The notes under the pieces: generated by a model
The model's input: only the letters and a program-made list of their open reading frames with translations
Told to the model about the DNA's origin: nothing
The model's database searches: none
Translations under genes and position numbers: made by a program
Assembly: GCF_001421515.1 (NCBI RefSeq)
Contig: NZ_LMKM01000001.1
Location: forward strand, 198,288-262,287
Direction of reading: 5' to 3'
DNA from: Pedobacter sp. Leaf216
GTDB lineage: Bacteria; Bacteroidota; Bacteroidia; Sphingobacteriales; Sphingobacteriaceae
Length of the DNA stretch: 64,000 nt
Shown: one piece after another, positions 24,134 to 33,337 of the stretch
How the letters are laid out: each line of letters opens with the position of its first letter
Numbering within the stretch: the first letter of the stretch is position 1

Positions 24134-26749
24134 ATGAAGATATCAAACATACAAGTATTGAGAGGGCCAAATATTTGGTCGATTAGCCGGAAGAAACTGA
24201 TTCAGATGCGTCTGGATTTAGAAGATTTAGAACAAAAACCAACCAATGTAATAGAAGGATTTAGCGAACGGATAGAGAAACTATTGCCAAGTATGTTTAC
24301 CCACCGCTGTTCTAAAGGGGTAGAAGGCGGTTTTTTTACCCGCGTGAAAGAAGGAACATGGATGGGCCATGTAATTGAGCACATAGCTTTAGAAATTCAG
24401 ACTCTTGCAGGCATGGAAACCGGATTCGGTAGAACACGCCAAACCAAAACTGAAGGCATTTATAATGTGGTATTCAGCTATCTGGAAGAAAAAGTAGGTG
24501 TTTATGCTGCTGAAGCTGCCGTAAAAATTGCCGAAGCTTTAATTAATAATGAAGAATACGATCTGGAGCACGACATCCGTAGGATGAAAGAAATTCGTGA
24601 GCTGGAAGCTTTGGGTCCAAGTACGGGCTCAATAGTGGAAGAGGCAGTGAGCAGAAGCATTCCATGGATCAGACTGAACAAAAGCTCTCTGGTGCAATTG
24701 GGATACGGCAAAAACCAGGTTCGTTTTAGGGCCACCATGACTGAAAAAACCAGTAGCATTGCGGTAGATATTGCAAGCAATAAGGAGGAAACGAAACGTT
24801 TGCTCACTGAGGCGGCTATTCCGGTCGCATCTGGCGTTACCATTTCCAATATTGATGACCTTGAAGCTTCGGTTAAAAAAGTTGGCTTTCCGTTGGTGTT
24901 CAAACCGCTTGATGGAAATCATGGAAAGGGAGCAACCATCAACGTTAAAACGATGGAAGATTCTATTGCTGCTTTTGAATATGCAAAAACTTATTCGAGA
25001 AGGGTTATTATTGAAAAATTCATTACCGGATACGATTTTCGTGTATTGGTAATTGACCATAAAGTAATTGCAGCGGCTCAACGCGATCCTGCGCATGTAA
25101 GAGGTAACGGAATCCATACCATTCAGGAGCTTATTGATAAGGAAAACGAAGATCCACGCCGTGGTTACGGACACGAAAACGTGTTAACCGAGATTGCTGT
25201 AGACCGTGATACGTTAGATCTGCTTGCCAAAAAAGAATATACTTTAGAAACCATCCCCGAAAAAGGAGAGGTTGTTTATTTAAAATCAACCGCTAATTTA
25301 AGTACCGGCGGAACATCGATTGATGTAACTGATATTGTTCACCCTCAAAATATCTTTATTTGTGAAAGGATTTCGAGGGTAATCGGTTTGGATATTTGCG
25401 GTATCGATATTATGGCCCAAAATCTTACTCAGCCCTTAACCGAAAATGGCGGTGTTGTTTTAGAGGTTAATGCGGCACCGGGATTTAGGATGCACCTAGC
25501 CCCGAGCGAAGGCTTACCTAGAAACGTTGCCGCATCGGTAATTGATATGCTGTATCCTCAGGGTAAATTATCACAGATTCCAATTATTGCCGTTACCGGA
25601 ACGAACGGTAAAACCACCACAACCCGATTAATTGCACACATTATCCGTAGCAATGGTAAGCGTGTGGGCTTTACTACCAGTGATGGCGTATATGTGCACA
25701 ATACCATGCTGATGAAAGGCGATACCACGGGGCCTGTAAGTGCGGAGTTTATCTTAAAAGACCCAACCGTAGAATTTGCTGTTTTGGAAACGGCCCGTGG
25801 CGGAATTTTAAGGGCAGGATTAGGTTTTAATGCCTGTGATATTGGTGTGGTAACCAATATTCAGGAAGATCACTTAGGCATTTCAGATATCCATAACCTT
25901 GACGATTTAACTCGCGTTAAAGCGGTTGTAATTGGTGCAGTGCGCCGTAAAGGCTGGGCTGTATTAAATGCTGATAACGGGTATTGTGTGCGCATTGCCA
26001 AAGATGCACGCTGTAATGTTGCTTATTTCAGTATGGATGAAAACAATCCGGTAATTAAGGAGCATTGCAGAAAAGGTGGCATTGCAGCCATTTACGAAAA
26101 CGGATTTATCACCATTAAAACAGGCGACTGGAAACTTCGCGTAGATAAAGCAACTCATATTCCTTTAACTTTTGGTGGCTCGGTAAACTTTATGATCCAA
26201 AATGTTCTTGCCGCAACGCTTGCTACCTATTTGTGGGGTTATAAACCGGAAGATATCCGTTTGTCATTGGAAACTTTTATTCCATCTGCAGCACATACTC
26301 CCGGCAGAATGAATGTTTTCAGATTTAAGGATTTTAAAGTATTAGTTGATTTTGCGCACAATCCAGATGGATTTAATGGTGTTAAATCTTTTTTACAAAG
26401 TGTTGAAGCAACAGAACATGTAGGCATAATATCTGGAACCGGCGACAGAAGAGACGAAGATATTATCGAAACTGCCCGTATTTCAGCACAAATGTTCGAT
26501 AAGATCTACATCTGTCAGGAAAAGTATTTAAGGGGAAGAGATCAGCAGCAACTGGTTGATTTATTGGTGCAAGGAATTAAAGAGGTAGATCCCAATAAAG
26601 AAATCATTATCAATAATAAAAGTACCGAATGTTTGCAGATTGCAATTGAAACTGCTCAAAAAGGTTCTTATTTAACGATTTTAAGTAATACGATCGACAA
26701 TACAATTCAGCGTGTTACTGAACATTTAGACCGTGAACTGGAGTCATAA
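24134..26749 (+). CDS. cphA: Cyanophycin synthetase
   Basis: The protein has 871 residues from the ATG at 24134 (MKISNIQVLRGPNIWS), the canonical CphA1 opening; an ATG at 24098 adds 12 residues and is less likely. It polymerises Asp and Arg into multi-L-arginyl-poly-aspartate with ATP. Domains in order are an N-terminal domain (to about 160), an ATP-grasp domain (about 210-470, with FKPLDGNHGKGATINV) and a Mur-ligase-like domain (from about 480, P-loop GTNGKTTTT near 488). All three are intact. It is divergent from cphB with about 290 bases between the starts. A strong terminator follows. Confidence 0.96.
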   Translation: MKISNIQVLRGPNIWSISRKKLIQMRLDLEDLEQKPTNVIEGFSERIEKLLPSMFTHRCSKGVEGGFFTRVKEGTWMGHVIEHIALEIQTLAGMETGFGRTRQTKTEGIYNVVFSYLEEKVGVYAAEAAVKIAEALINNEEYDLEHDIRRMKEIRELEALGPSTGSIVEEAVSRSIPWIRLNKSSLVQLGYGKNQVRFRATMTEKTSSIAVDIASNKEETKRLLTEAAIPVASGVTISNIDDLEASVKKVGFPLVFKPLDGNHGKGATINVKTMEDSIAAFEYAKTYSRRVIIEKFITGYDFRVLVIDHKVIAAAQRDPAHVRGNGIHTIQELIDKENEDPRRGYGHENVLTEIAVDRDTLDLLAKKEYTLETIPEKGEVVYLKSTANLSTGGTSIDVTDIVHPQNIFICERISRVIGLDICGIDIMAQNLTQPLTENGGVVLEVNAAPGFRMHLAPSEGLPRNVAASVIDMLYPQGKLSQIPIIAVTGTNGKTTTTRLIAHIIRSNGKRVGFTTSDGVYVHNTMLMKGDTTGPVSAEFILKDPTVEFAVLETARGGILRAGLGFNACDIGVVTNIQEDHLGISDIHNLDDLTRVKAVVIGAVRRKGWAVLNADNGYCVRIAKDARCNVAYFSMDENNPVIKEHCRKGGIAAIYENGFITIKTGDWKLRVDKATHIPLTFGGSVNFMIQNVLAATLATYLWGYKPEDIRLSLETFIPSAAHTPGRMNVFRFKDFKVLVDFAHNPDGFNGVKSFLQSVEATEHVGIISGTGDRRDEDIIETARISAQMFDKIYICQEKYLRGRDQQQLVDLLVQGIKEVDPNKEIIINNKSTECLQIAIETAQKGSYLTILSNTIDNTIQRVTEHLDRELES

Positions 26750-26843
26750 TTTTCAATTTTATTATGCTACCCATCTTTATCTTGAATTCATTTTAGGATT
26801 TTAAATAGCAGAATTGTTATGCTTATCATGACGGAAACCCATA

Positions 26844-26879
26844 AAAAAGCCCTCTTTCGAAACTAAAGAGGGCTTTTTA
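26844..26879. terminator. Bidirectional terminator between cphA and the DUF2383 gene
   Basis: AAAAAAGCCCTCTTT pairs with AAAGAGGGCTTTTT around a short loop. Its A and T runs suit both convergent genes. Confidence 0.92.
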
Positions 26880-26896
26880 TTGAATATCCTTTTTAT

Positions 26897-27352
26897 TTAT
26901 GCTTGTGCATCACGCAATCTTTTAATCTCGTCGTGTGATGTTCTTAATGATGCTTTTTGATCAGAAATCAGTTCTCTAATATTCGATGGAAGATCTTCTT
27001 CTTCTAAAGCCATTTTATATCCATTTTGAGCGGCATCTTCACCAAATTCACAATTGTTTAAAACTGTTTTACGGTCGTGTCCGGTAAAAATTGCTTTAAC
27101 ATCCATCCAAGCCCTATAAATTTTACCAGAGTTGGTTGTTCCTGTTTCAATATCTTCGCCCAATGCAGCTACTTCTGTAGCTAAAGCCATTTTATATTTT
27201 TGGCTCTCGGCAATCATATTTAAAAATAGTGTTTTTAGATCAGCGTCGCCATCTTTTAATTCCTGACGGGCTTTTTCATAACCCTCAATACGGTCGTTAT
27301 TGATTTGAACAAGGTCGTTTAATATTTCTGCTGTTGCTGTTGTCGTTTTCAT
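26897..27352 (-). CDS. PA2169-family four-helix-bundle protein (DUF2383)
   Basis: The protein has 151 residues from the ATG at 27352 (MKTTTATAEILNDLVQINNDRIEGYEKA); the longer frame adds a hydrophobic non-conserved start. The sequence is a ferritin-like four-helix bundle with the DUF2383 hallmarks YEKA, LFLNMIAESQKYKMAL and GEDAAQNGYKMALEEEDLP. Members are often stress-induced in Bacteroidota. No iron-binding function can be shown from the sequence alone. Confidence 0.88.
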   Translation of the reverse strand: MKTTTATAEILNDLVQINNDRIEGYEKARQELKDGDADLKTLFLNMIAESQKYKMALATEVAALGEDIETGTTNSGKIYRAWMDVKAIFTGHDRKTVLNNCEFGEDAAQNGYKMALEEEDLPSNIRELISDQKASLRTSHDEIKRLRDAQA

Positions 27353-27455
27353 GTTGTTATTTTTATAGTTTTGATGTATAAGAGCAACACCTACAATCAA
27401 AAAAAGGTTTGTCATATTTTTGATTGGTTACAACAGATCGCTAAAGATGAACCGC

Positions 27456-28373
27456 TTATTCTTTAGAAAAATACTGTGTAAGTTTTTCTTTTACGAATCT
27501 TCTCACCCGCATAACCATATTGCCCTTCCGTTTGATCAGAAAGTTTTTTATGGCTGCATATGCAATAGGATCTTCAGCAATAACTGCCGGAAATTCGGTA
27601 ATTGGTTTCGGATTGATAATAACGTTATAGATGTCATTTATGCCGGAGTGCACTCCTGTTCCATCGTGCCCAATGTTGTTCACAAGCGATTGTGATGGAT
27701 TAAGCGTTATACCTCCTTTTAAAAAGATGGAAGCATACCATCTTATGGCCCAGCTATTGTTTTTTCCTTTTTTAAACTCCTGCATTTGTTTCCAGAAATT
27801 CATTTTGTTGTCGATAGAAAACGTTGCACGCTTCTTTTTATCAAACTGTTTTAAGAGCAAGTCTATATTAGGTTCAAAATTTTTCCAGGCTCTTCCCCAT
27901 GTTGCCCATCCCCAACTTGTTGCAGCCCTGTAAAAAAAAGATTGCGGCAATGTTTCCGTCTTTAAAGGATACATATAAGCACCGATATGCATTACCTTTT
28001 CTTCTTTGCGGTAACGGTTTAGGGCATCATTAAAATATGCCAGCGTATGGGGCGAGGTAACCAGATCATCTTCAAAAACAATCACCTGATCGTATTCCTC
28101 TACTAATTGGCTTACCCCTGCGATTACCGAATTGGCCAATCCGGCATTATTTTTACTTTCAATAACCTTGACAGATTTAAATCCGTCGATTTTTTTTATG
28201 ATTTTCCGTACCGCAGCAACTTTTTCTTTATCCTGATCCGTTTTTGCCCCGTCAGAAAAGATGTATAAGTGGCTTTGTTCAGCCAGTTCGTTCTGCTGGA
28301 GAAATTTGATTGTCCGCTCGGTATGTTGCGGGCGGTTATATACGAAAAGTGCTATTGGAGCAAGGTTTTGCAT
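27456..28373 (-). CDS. Glycosyltransferase (GT-A fold, GT2/GNT-I-like)
   Basis: The protein has 305 residues. The start PIALFVYNRPQHTERTIKFL is the nucleotide-sugar-binding strand of a GT-A enzyme, and VIVFEDDLVTSP supplies the acidic metal-binding (DxD-like) motif. SWGWATWGRAW near 165 is a typical acceptor-side motif of this bacterial subgroup. It is probably cytoplasmic or membrane-peripheral and adds a sugar to a surface polysaccharide. It is the last gene of a four-gene minus-strand cluster with two methyltransferases and a flippase; a dispersed repeat separates it from them. Confidence 0.87.
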   Translation of the reverse strand: MQNLAPIALFVYNRPQHTERTIKFLQQNELAEQSHLYIFSDGAKTDQDKEKVAAVRKIIKKIDGFKSVKVIESKNNAGLANSVIAGVSQLVEEYDQVIVFEDDLVTSPHTLAYFNDALNRYRKEEKVMHIGAYMYPLKTETLPQSFFYRAATSWGWATWGRAWKNFEPNIDLLLKQFDKKKRATFSIDNKMNFWKQMQEFKKGKNNSWAIRWYASIFLKGGITLNPSQSLVNNIGHDGTGVHSGINDIYNVIINPKPITEFPAVIAEDPIAYAAIKNFLIKRKGNMVMRVRRFVKEKLTQYFSKE

Positions 28374-28425
28374 TTTTGTTTTATAAATTACCCTATCAAT
28401 AAATTGGCCAGTTGCTGTTATTCAT

Positions 28426-28531
28426 CGTCATTTTGATCCGATAGCTACCGGATAAAGCATCGCGGACTGGAGAAAAATGATCAAACCTAGCATGAAGTAA
28501 AAAGATTTCTCGGCTTCATTTCGAAATGACG
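28426..28531. repeat. Dispersed CGTCAT...ATGACG intergenic repeat
   Basis: CGTCATTTTGA at the left and TCGAAATGACG at the right form the arms. The middle has GGATAAAGCATCGCGGACTG. It lies between the glycosyltransferase and a methyltransferase gene. Confidence 0.65.
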
Positions 28532-28542
28532 GTCTTTCTAAT

Positions 28543-29304
28543 TTAAAATATATGCAGGTTATGATCTGATTTTTTAGTTAAAACCGTGTATGCGTTTGCA
28601 AATTGCTCCTGCTTTTTCTTTCCAAAAAGATTGCCCAACACTTTTTTAATGCGGTATTCGAGCTCTATTTTTAATTTTTTAGAAAACGTTTTTGGTGCTT
28701 TTCTATTGATAAACTCATTAAATTTAACCGTTTCAGGGGCAGTCATCGAAACTTTATCCTCCAGAATTTCCAAACCTTCACTTTGCAATAAAAATCGCAA
28801 AGAAGTTGGCGTATACATGTTGATGTGCCCATAATCCAAAAAATGCTTCATTCTTTGGTCTACACCGAAACGGTAATCTTTTGGCACTTCTACCACTACA
28901 TATTTTGCAACCCTTTTTAACTCACGGAGCAAAATTCTTTCGTGTTCCACGTGTTCTAAAACATGCGCTAAGATGATTAGGTCGAAAGCATCATCCTGAT
29001 AAGGAATTTTATATCCATCAAAGGTTTGTGCCTCTTTTAAACTGGCAAGCTTACGGTCTTTTATAATGTCGACACCACTTTGTGCAATTTCCAGCGCATA
29101 AAGTTCAGGTGCAAAATGCCATTCATTTAAAAAGTGTAAAATACTGCCATCGCCTGCACCAACCTCTAATACTTTTTTAGGCTTTAGCCCTTTACAAACC
29201 TCAACAATGTTTTGTGCTTTATATTTTGCACCGAGCATTCGCCAGGCCACATCGCTATTGGTATAAAAATTATCGTATGCGGTTTTTACTTCTTCGCTTA
29301 ACAT
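28543..29304 (-). CDS. SAM-dependent methyltransferase (class I)
   Basis: The protein has 253 residues. Motif I is VLEVGAGDGS (near 44) and the post-motif region DLIILAHVLEHVEH (near 108) is typical of Methyltransf_11/25 enzymes. The C-terminal 70 residues are basic and helical. It starts 13 bases after the neighbouring methyltransferase-like gene, so it is in the polysaccharide operon and may methylate a sugar or lipid-linked intermediate. Confidence 0.88.
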   Translation of the reverse strand: MLSEEVKTAYDNFYTNSDVAWRMLGAKYKAQNIVEVCKGLKPKKVLEVGAGDGSILHFLNEWHFAPELYALEIAQSGVDIIKDRKLASLKEAQTFDGYKIPYQDDAFDLIILAHVLEHVEHERILLRELKRVAKYVVVEVPKDYRFGVDQRMKHFLDYGHINMYTPTSLRFLLQSEGLEILEDKVSMTAPETVKFNEFINRKAPKTFSKKLKIELEYRIKKVLGNLFGKKKQEQFANAYTVLTKKSDHNLHIF

Positions 29305-29317
29305 GGTGCTAATTGAT

Positions 29318-29965
29318 TTAAATACCTAAACAATTGTCTTGCTTGTAGAAAACTGATGTTGCTTTTTCGTAAAAAAGCCCTGGTGAAATTCCACTAAAAC
29401 TAATTTCTTTAAAACCTTGTGTTTTTAAAAGCACACGTGCAGGATTATAAACTTCGCGTTCGCTGTCATCCAAAACCAATACACCATTTGATGATAACGC
29501 ATCAACGCTATATTTACAGCAATTTACGCGGTCGCGGCCATCTACGATAATAATATCGAACTTTTTACCCAGTAAAGTTGCTTTTTTAGCATATTCGCCA
29601 TCTTTTTCCAAGTGACAGAAAATCATCTCGGCATTGGCCGGACTTGTATTTTTAACTTTATCAAACCAGCCTTTATCATGTTCAACCGAAGTAACCGAAC
29701 CTGCTCTTTCTGCATAAAAAATGGTAGAACTGCCCGAACCGTATTCGAAAATATGCTGCGTTTTGTTGATCCGCTCCTTTATAAAATCGATAAACGAATA
29801 GGTTACCCAGGGCAAAGCTTTTCCTTTGCCATCTACAGCCTGTTTCTTATCAAAAGCGGTGAACCAGCCAATGCTGTTCAGGTAGCCTTTATGACCGTAA
29901 GATAATAATGCTTTAAGCCTGCTTGGCTTTGCAACTAGTGTGGTTAATGCTTTAAGAGTACTCAA
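29318..29965 (-). CDS. Class I methyltransferase-like protein
   Basis: The protein has 215 residues. FEYGSGSSTIFYAE (near 73) is a motif I variant, SVEHDKGWFDKV holds the acidic ribose-binding end of strand 2, and FDIIIVDGRDRVNC is the strand-4 segment. The layout fits a small Rossmann methyltransferase. It overlaps the flippase stop by four bases, so the two are translationally coupled. The substrate is unknown. Confidence 0.8.
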   Translation of the reverse strand: MSTLKALTTLVAKPSRLKALLSYGHKGYLNSIGWFTAFDKKQAVDGKGKALPWVTYSFIDFIKERINKTQHIFEYGSGSSTIFYAERAGSVTSVEHDKGWFDKVKNTSPANAEMIFCHLEKDGEYAKKATLLGKKFDIIIVDGRDRVNCCKYSVDALSSNGVLVLDDSEREVYNPARVLLKTQGFKEISFSGISPGLFYEKATSVFYKQDNCLGI

Positions 29966-31281
29966 CGTTTAAATATTTTTTGAAATGCTGTGACCAAAAA
30001 TAATGATTTTAACATCATTATACCTTGTTGCCTAGTTTTAGGAATAAATAAAAGATAAAATGCGGAACTTGCACAGGCTATCAGGGTAGCAATTGAAGCT
30101 CCAACCCCAGCATATAAAGGAATTAACCATAAATTGAGCAGAACATTCAATAATGCACCAAATGCTGTTCGATAAAAAGAAATTTTAGTAAACCCTTCTG
30201 CAAGTAAAAACTGAGAACTCGCACTGCCTAAGAAAACAAATATACCCGACCAAATGTGTATCGGGAGCATAGTTTCTGCTCCTTCAAAACGATTTTCGTA
30301 TATAATTTTGATGATAAGTGATGAGGAAAAAGTAATTACCACAGCAACTGGTAAACTTATTGCAACCAGTAAATCGTACAGGTTTTGCAAGCGTTTCAGG
30401 TACCGCTCATGATCTGTTTTTCTGGCAAGAATCAGCGCTGGGAAAACTGAGGTAACAATTGCTACCGGAATAAAATACCAGGCTTCGCTTATTTTTGCAA
30501 CTGCAGCGTAAATGCCTACGGCCTTACTTCCTTCTGTTTTTAGCATTACCTGATCTATTTTCATGTAAATAGAAACCATTACCGCAGATAAAATTAGCGG
30601 CGCAGATTGCTTAAGTAAGGATTTGGCCCTGCTTTTTTTGAAATGCCATTTAGACATATCAAAACCCTTGATGCGGTACATTAACATCAATCCGAAGGCC
30701 AAAATGAAACCATCAAAAACCAATGCCCATGCAAACCAGATTACTGGAAGATGCAAGATTACCAGAACTATTTTTACTAACGCAGATAGTATTACGCATA
30801 TATTCTGAACCTGGACAACATATTTAGACTGTACTTGTGATTGAAAATAAGAATCGATTACGTTGAAAGACTTAAAGAATGCAGCAAAGGATAAAAGTAT
30901 TACCACATAGGTAAGCGGCTGGCCCGGATTATCTGATAAATGATGAAAAAGCAGGTATAAACCAATAGAAATTGGGATAAGTAGCAGGTTAACACCTAAC
31001 CTTAAAAACAATGAAGTTCCAAGAATCTCATCTTTTTTAGATGGATCGTTTATAATTTCGCGGATGATAAAAGTATCTAAACCCAACGCACCAATTGCGG
31101 CTGCTATCGCTGTAAATGCATCAGCGAAGCTCAGATCGCCAAAAGATACCGGACCTAAAAACCTTGCTACAACAAACCCTACCAACATGCTTAAAATCCG
31201 CCCGAACATTAACCATCCCGTATTTTTAAGGTACTTGTTAAATGCTTCTTCGTTAAAACCTTTTATGGCGGGTAATTTCAT
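29962..31281 (-). CDS. Wzx-type oligosaccharide flippase
   Basis: The protein has 439 residues and about 12-14 hydrophobic segments through its whole length. The start has the MATE/polysaccharide-synthase pattern NTGWLMFGRILSMLVGFVVARFLGP, which is diagnostic. It should flip lipid-linked repeat units across the inner membrane. It heads the minus-strand polysaccharide operon. No polymerase (Wzy) is in the window, so the rest of the pathway is elsewhere or the final product is short. Confidence 0.92.
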   Translation of the reverse strand: MKLPAIKGFNEEAFNKYLKNTGWLMFGRILSMLVGFVVARFLGPVSFGDLSFADAFTAIAAAIGALGLDTFIIREIINDPSKKDEILGTSLFLRLGVNLLLIPISIGLYLLFHHLSDNPGQPLTYVVILLSFAAFFKSFNVIDSYFQSQVQSKYVVQVQNICVILSALVKIVLVILHLPVIWFAWALVFDGFILAFGLMLMYRIKGFDMSKWHFKKSRAKSLLKQSAPLILSAVMVSIYMKIDQVMLKTEGSKAVGIYAAVAKISEAWYFIPVAIVTSVFPALILARKTDHERYLKRLQNLYDLLVAISLPVAVVITFSSSLIIKIIYENRFEGAETMLPIHIWSGIFVFLGSASSQFLLAEGFTKISFYRTAFGALLNVLLNLWLIPLYAGVGASIATLIACASSAFYLLFIPKTRQQGIMMLKSLFLVTAFQKIFKR

Positions 31282-31362
31282 TAACGCAAAGATGTAAAAA
31301 AATGTGCGTTAAGTAAGGCGATGTAAATGCTAAATATTTAATCCCGAAAGTACATATAAAGG

Positions 31363-31977
31363 TTATTTGCCCTTACCCTTACTTTCCAACACTTTTGTTT
31401 CTGTTGTTTTAACTTCGGGCGTTTGCGCAGGGAGCGCATTTACCGATGGAACTGGCTTGCTGTTTAAAGGAGCACCAACTGCAAGGTCGCACCTATGGTT
31501 TGGCTGGCCATGTGGTGGGTTTAAACCTTTGGCTGTTTTAATTCCTATCGATTGTTTTACCGCAGGTTGAGTGGTAACAACCTGAGTAGGTTTACTATCA
31601 AGAGGTGCGCCGATGGCAATATCACACCGATGACCTGGCTCTCCATGTTTGGGATTTAATTTCTTCCCTGAGGTATTTGCTTGTGTTGTTGCGGGAGTAT
31701 TATTTGCCTGCTGATTTAGTTTTTGCTGTGGTTGTGCAGCTGCCGCTTGATTTAGTGGTGCACCTACCGCCAAAGCACATGTATGGCCAGCTGCGCCATG
31801 CGGTGGATTAAAAATAAGGTTAGTTTTTGAACTTTGGCTTACTGGCTGAATAGTGTTGCTTTTTTGCAAACCCTGCATCCCTGTAGGTGTTGAAATAACC
31901 GTTTGAGCAGTTTCTTTTTTTTCGCTATTGCAGGCACAAAGCACAGTAATAATGAGGAGGTAAAAAGCGTTTTTCAT
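31363..31977 (-). CDS. Lipoprotein with three His/Cys repeats (NPPHG..H.C....GAPL)
   Basis: The protein has 204 residues from the ATG at 31977; an upstream ATG at 32001 would lengthen the signal peptide without need. The lipobox is VLCAC (Cys16). Three copies of a 19-residue motif lie at about 57-75, 108-126 and 153-171, each with N-P-x-H-G, then H-x-C and GAPL. Linkers rich in Gln, Ala, Thr and Pro separate them. His and Cys are at fixed spacing (H60/H65/C67, H111/H116/C118, H156/H161/C163), so metal or haem-like binding is possible. I know of no function. It is a clean gene with its own signals. Confidence 0.85.
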   Translation of the reverse strand: MKNAFYLLIITVLCACNSEKKETAQTVISTPTGMQGLQKSNTIQPVSQSSKTNLIFNPPHGAAGHTCALAVGAPLNQAAAAQPQQKLNQQANNTPATTQANTSGKKLNPKHGEPGHRCDIAIGAPLDSKPTQVVTTQPAVKQSIGIKTAKGLNPPHGQPNHRCDLAVGAPLNSKPVPSVNALPAQTPEVKTTETKVLESKGKGK

Positions 31978-32017
31978 GAGACTGAATTTGGGACTACCCA
32001 AATATGGCGAAATTAAT

Positions 32018-32536
32018 TTACGCCTGAAAACTCTTTTCTATTCTTTCTAACTGTTTTAAATGGTGTTTTAGATGAATTTCAATAAACCTTAACCATTGTT
32101 TAGCATTTAAATAGCCTAACCTGGGGTGTTTGGTTTTACAATCGGGCTTCGCATCGGCAATTAAAGGATAATTATCTTCCAGCGCCTTTTCGAACTCTAA
32201 AATAAAATCCAGTGCTTCTGTTTTACTGATCTTTTTTACACGATCTGCCAGGCGTTTGGGCACCTTATATTTTTTTGCAGGCGGAAGAGCACCCAAAAGT
32301 AAAATCATTTTTACAATGAAGTGTGTCGGTTTGTTTTCGCCCTTGCCGTTAGCTGCATGCTCCATCGCAATTATAGATAAGAGGCTCGCATCAAAAATAT
32401 GTGAGTATACTTCGCTGTAACTCCAACCGGCAATTGGGGGTGTACTTTGAAAGATACTGTCGGGATAATTAAATAATTTTGTTTTATAGGCATCGATAAT
32501 TTTATGTGTCGATGCCTTTATTTTTGCCGCTGTCAT
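32018..32536 (-). CDS. DinB-superfamily protein
   Basis: The protein has 172 residues and a four-helix bundle pattern. Histidines likely to bind metal are SHIFDA (near 47) and EIHLKHHLKQLE near the C-terminus. Members are thiol- or metal-dependent small-molecule transferases or remain uncharacterised. It lies 19 bases after the DUF4476 gene on the same strand. Confidence 0.82.
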   Translation of the reverse strand: MTAAKIKASTHKIIDAYKTKLFNYPDSIFQSTPPIAGWSYSEVYSHIFDASLLSIIAMEHAANGKGENKPTHFIVKMILLLGALPPAKKYKVPKRLADRVKKISKTEALDFILEFEKALEDNYPLIADAKPDCKTKHPRLGYLNAKQWLRFIEIHLKHHLKQLERIEKSFQA

Positions 32537-32555
32537 TTAATAAAGATAGGATGAA

Positions 32556-33260
32556 TTACTGCTTCTCCAAATATTTTAAGAAGTCGTCTTTATTAGATGG
32601 GAAAATGAAAACATCAGATACCGTGAAATAATTCTGAGGATCTGCAACGTTTTTATAAAGATTCCTGGCCACTTTCAATCGCTCATCATCAAAGCTGAAA
32701 GATTTTAACAAAATTCTTGCCTGAGCGCTTAATAGTGAGGAGTTTTTGCTCACTACATTAATCATTCTTAGTCTGCCATCATCAAAATTTTCCTTTCTGT
32801 ACTGGTTTAAAAACGCCTGGAAAGCCTCCTCAGAGAGTAATCTGTAATTTAATTCTGGCTGTGGTGGCCTTGGCGGCACAATCCCAGTATTGTAATCTCC
32901 GGCATAACCATCAAAATCATTTAGCGCATATTGTCTGTTGCGGAAGATGGTGAGCTGTTTAAAAGTGATTAACCGCTTATTTTCAAAACTTAATACAAGC
33001 CGCTCTTGCGGAGTAACCCTAAGCCGCTGTTTTAACAATACGGTATTGCCCTGAATAATAGATAGTGTTGGTGCGGTGTTGTATACATCGTAAAAGCGGA
33101 ACCTCCCATTGGCAGATCCAACGAGTTCATCGTCTAAATACACGCTGTACTTGCCTGGATTAACAATTTGTAAGAATACTTCGGCAGAATTGCCATTGTG
33201 TTGAGCGAAAGTTAGGGTAGCAAATAGCATTGCCAATCCTAAAAAGATGGTTTTTTTCAT
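32556..33260 (-). CDS. Exported DUF4476 protein
   Basis: The protein has 234 residues. The signal peptide ends at FAQ (residue 19-20). The N-terminal part (about 25-100) is a beta domain, then a Pro-rich linker (PPRPPQPE) leads to the DUF4476 helical domain (about 135-232) with FDDGRLRMINVVSKNSS and SFSFDDERLKVARNLYKNV. The family is found almost only in Bacteroidota, usually exported, and its function is unknown. Confidence 0.88.
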   Translation of the reverse strand: MKKTIFLGLAMLFATLTFAQHNGNSAEVFLQIVNPGKYSVYLDDELVGSANGRFRFYDVYNTAPTLSIIQGNTVLLKQRLRVTPQERLVLSFENKRLITFKQLTIFRNRQYALNDFDGYAGDYNTGIVPPRPPQPELNYRLLSEEAFQAFLNQYRKENFDDGRLRMINVVSKNSSLLSAQARILLKSFSFDDERLKVARNLYKNVADPQNYFTVSDVFIFPSNKDDFLKYLEKQ

Positions 33261-33337
33261 TTTAATTAAGGTTTCATTTGTGTGTGTATTAAACTAATGC
33301 TAAACAAATGCCAAAATCAAACAAAAAAGGAGTAAGG

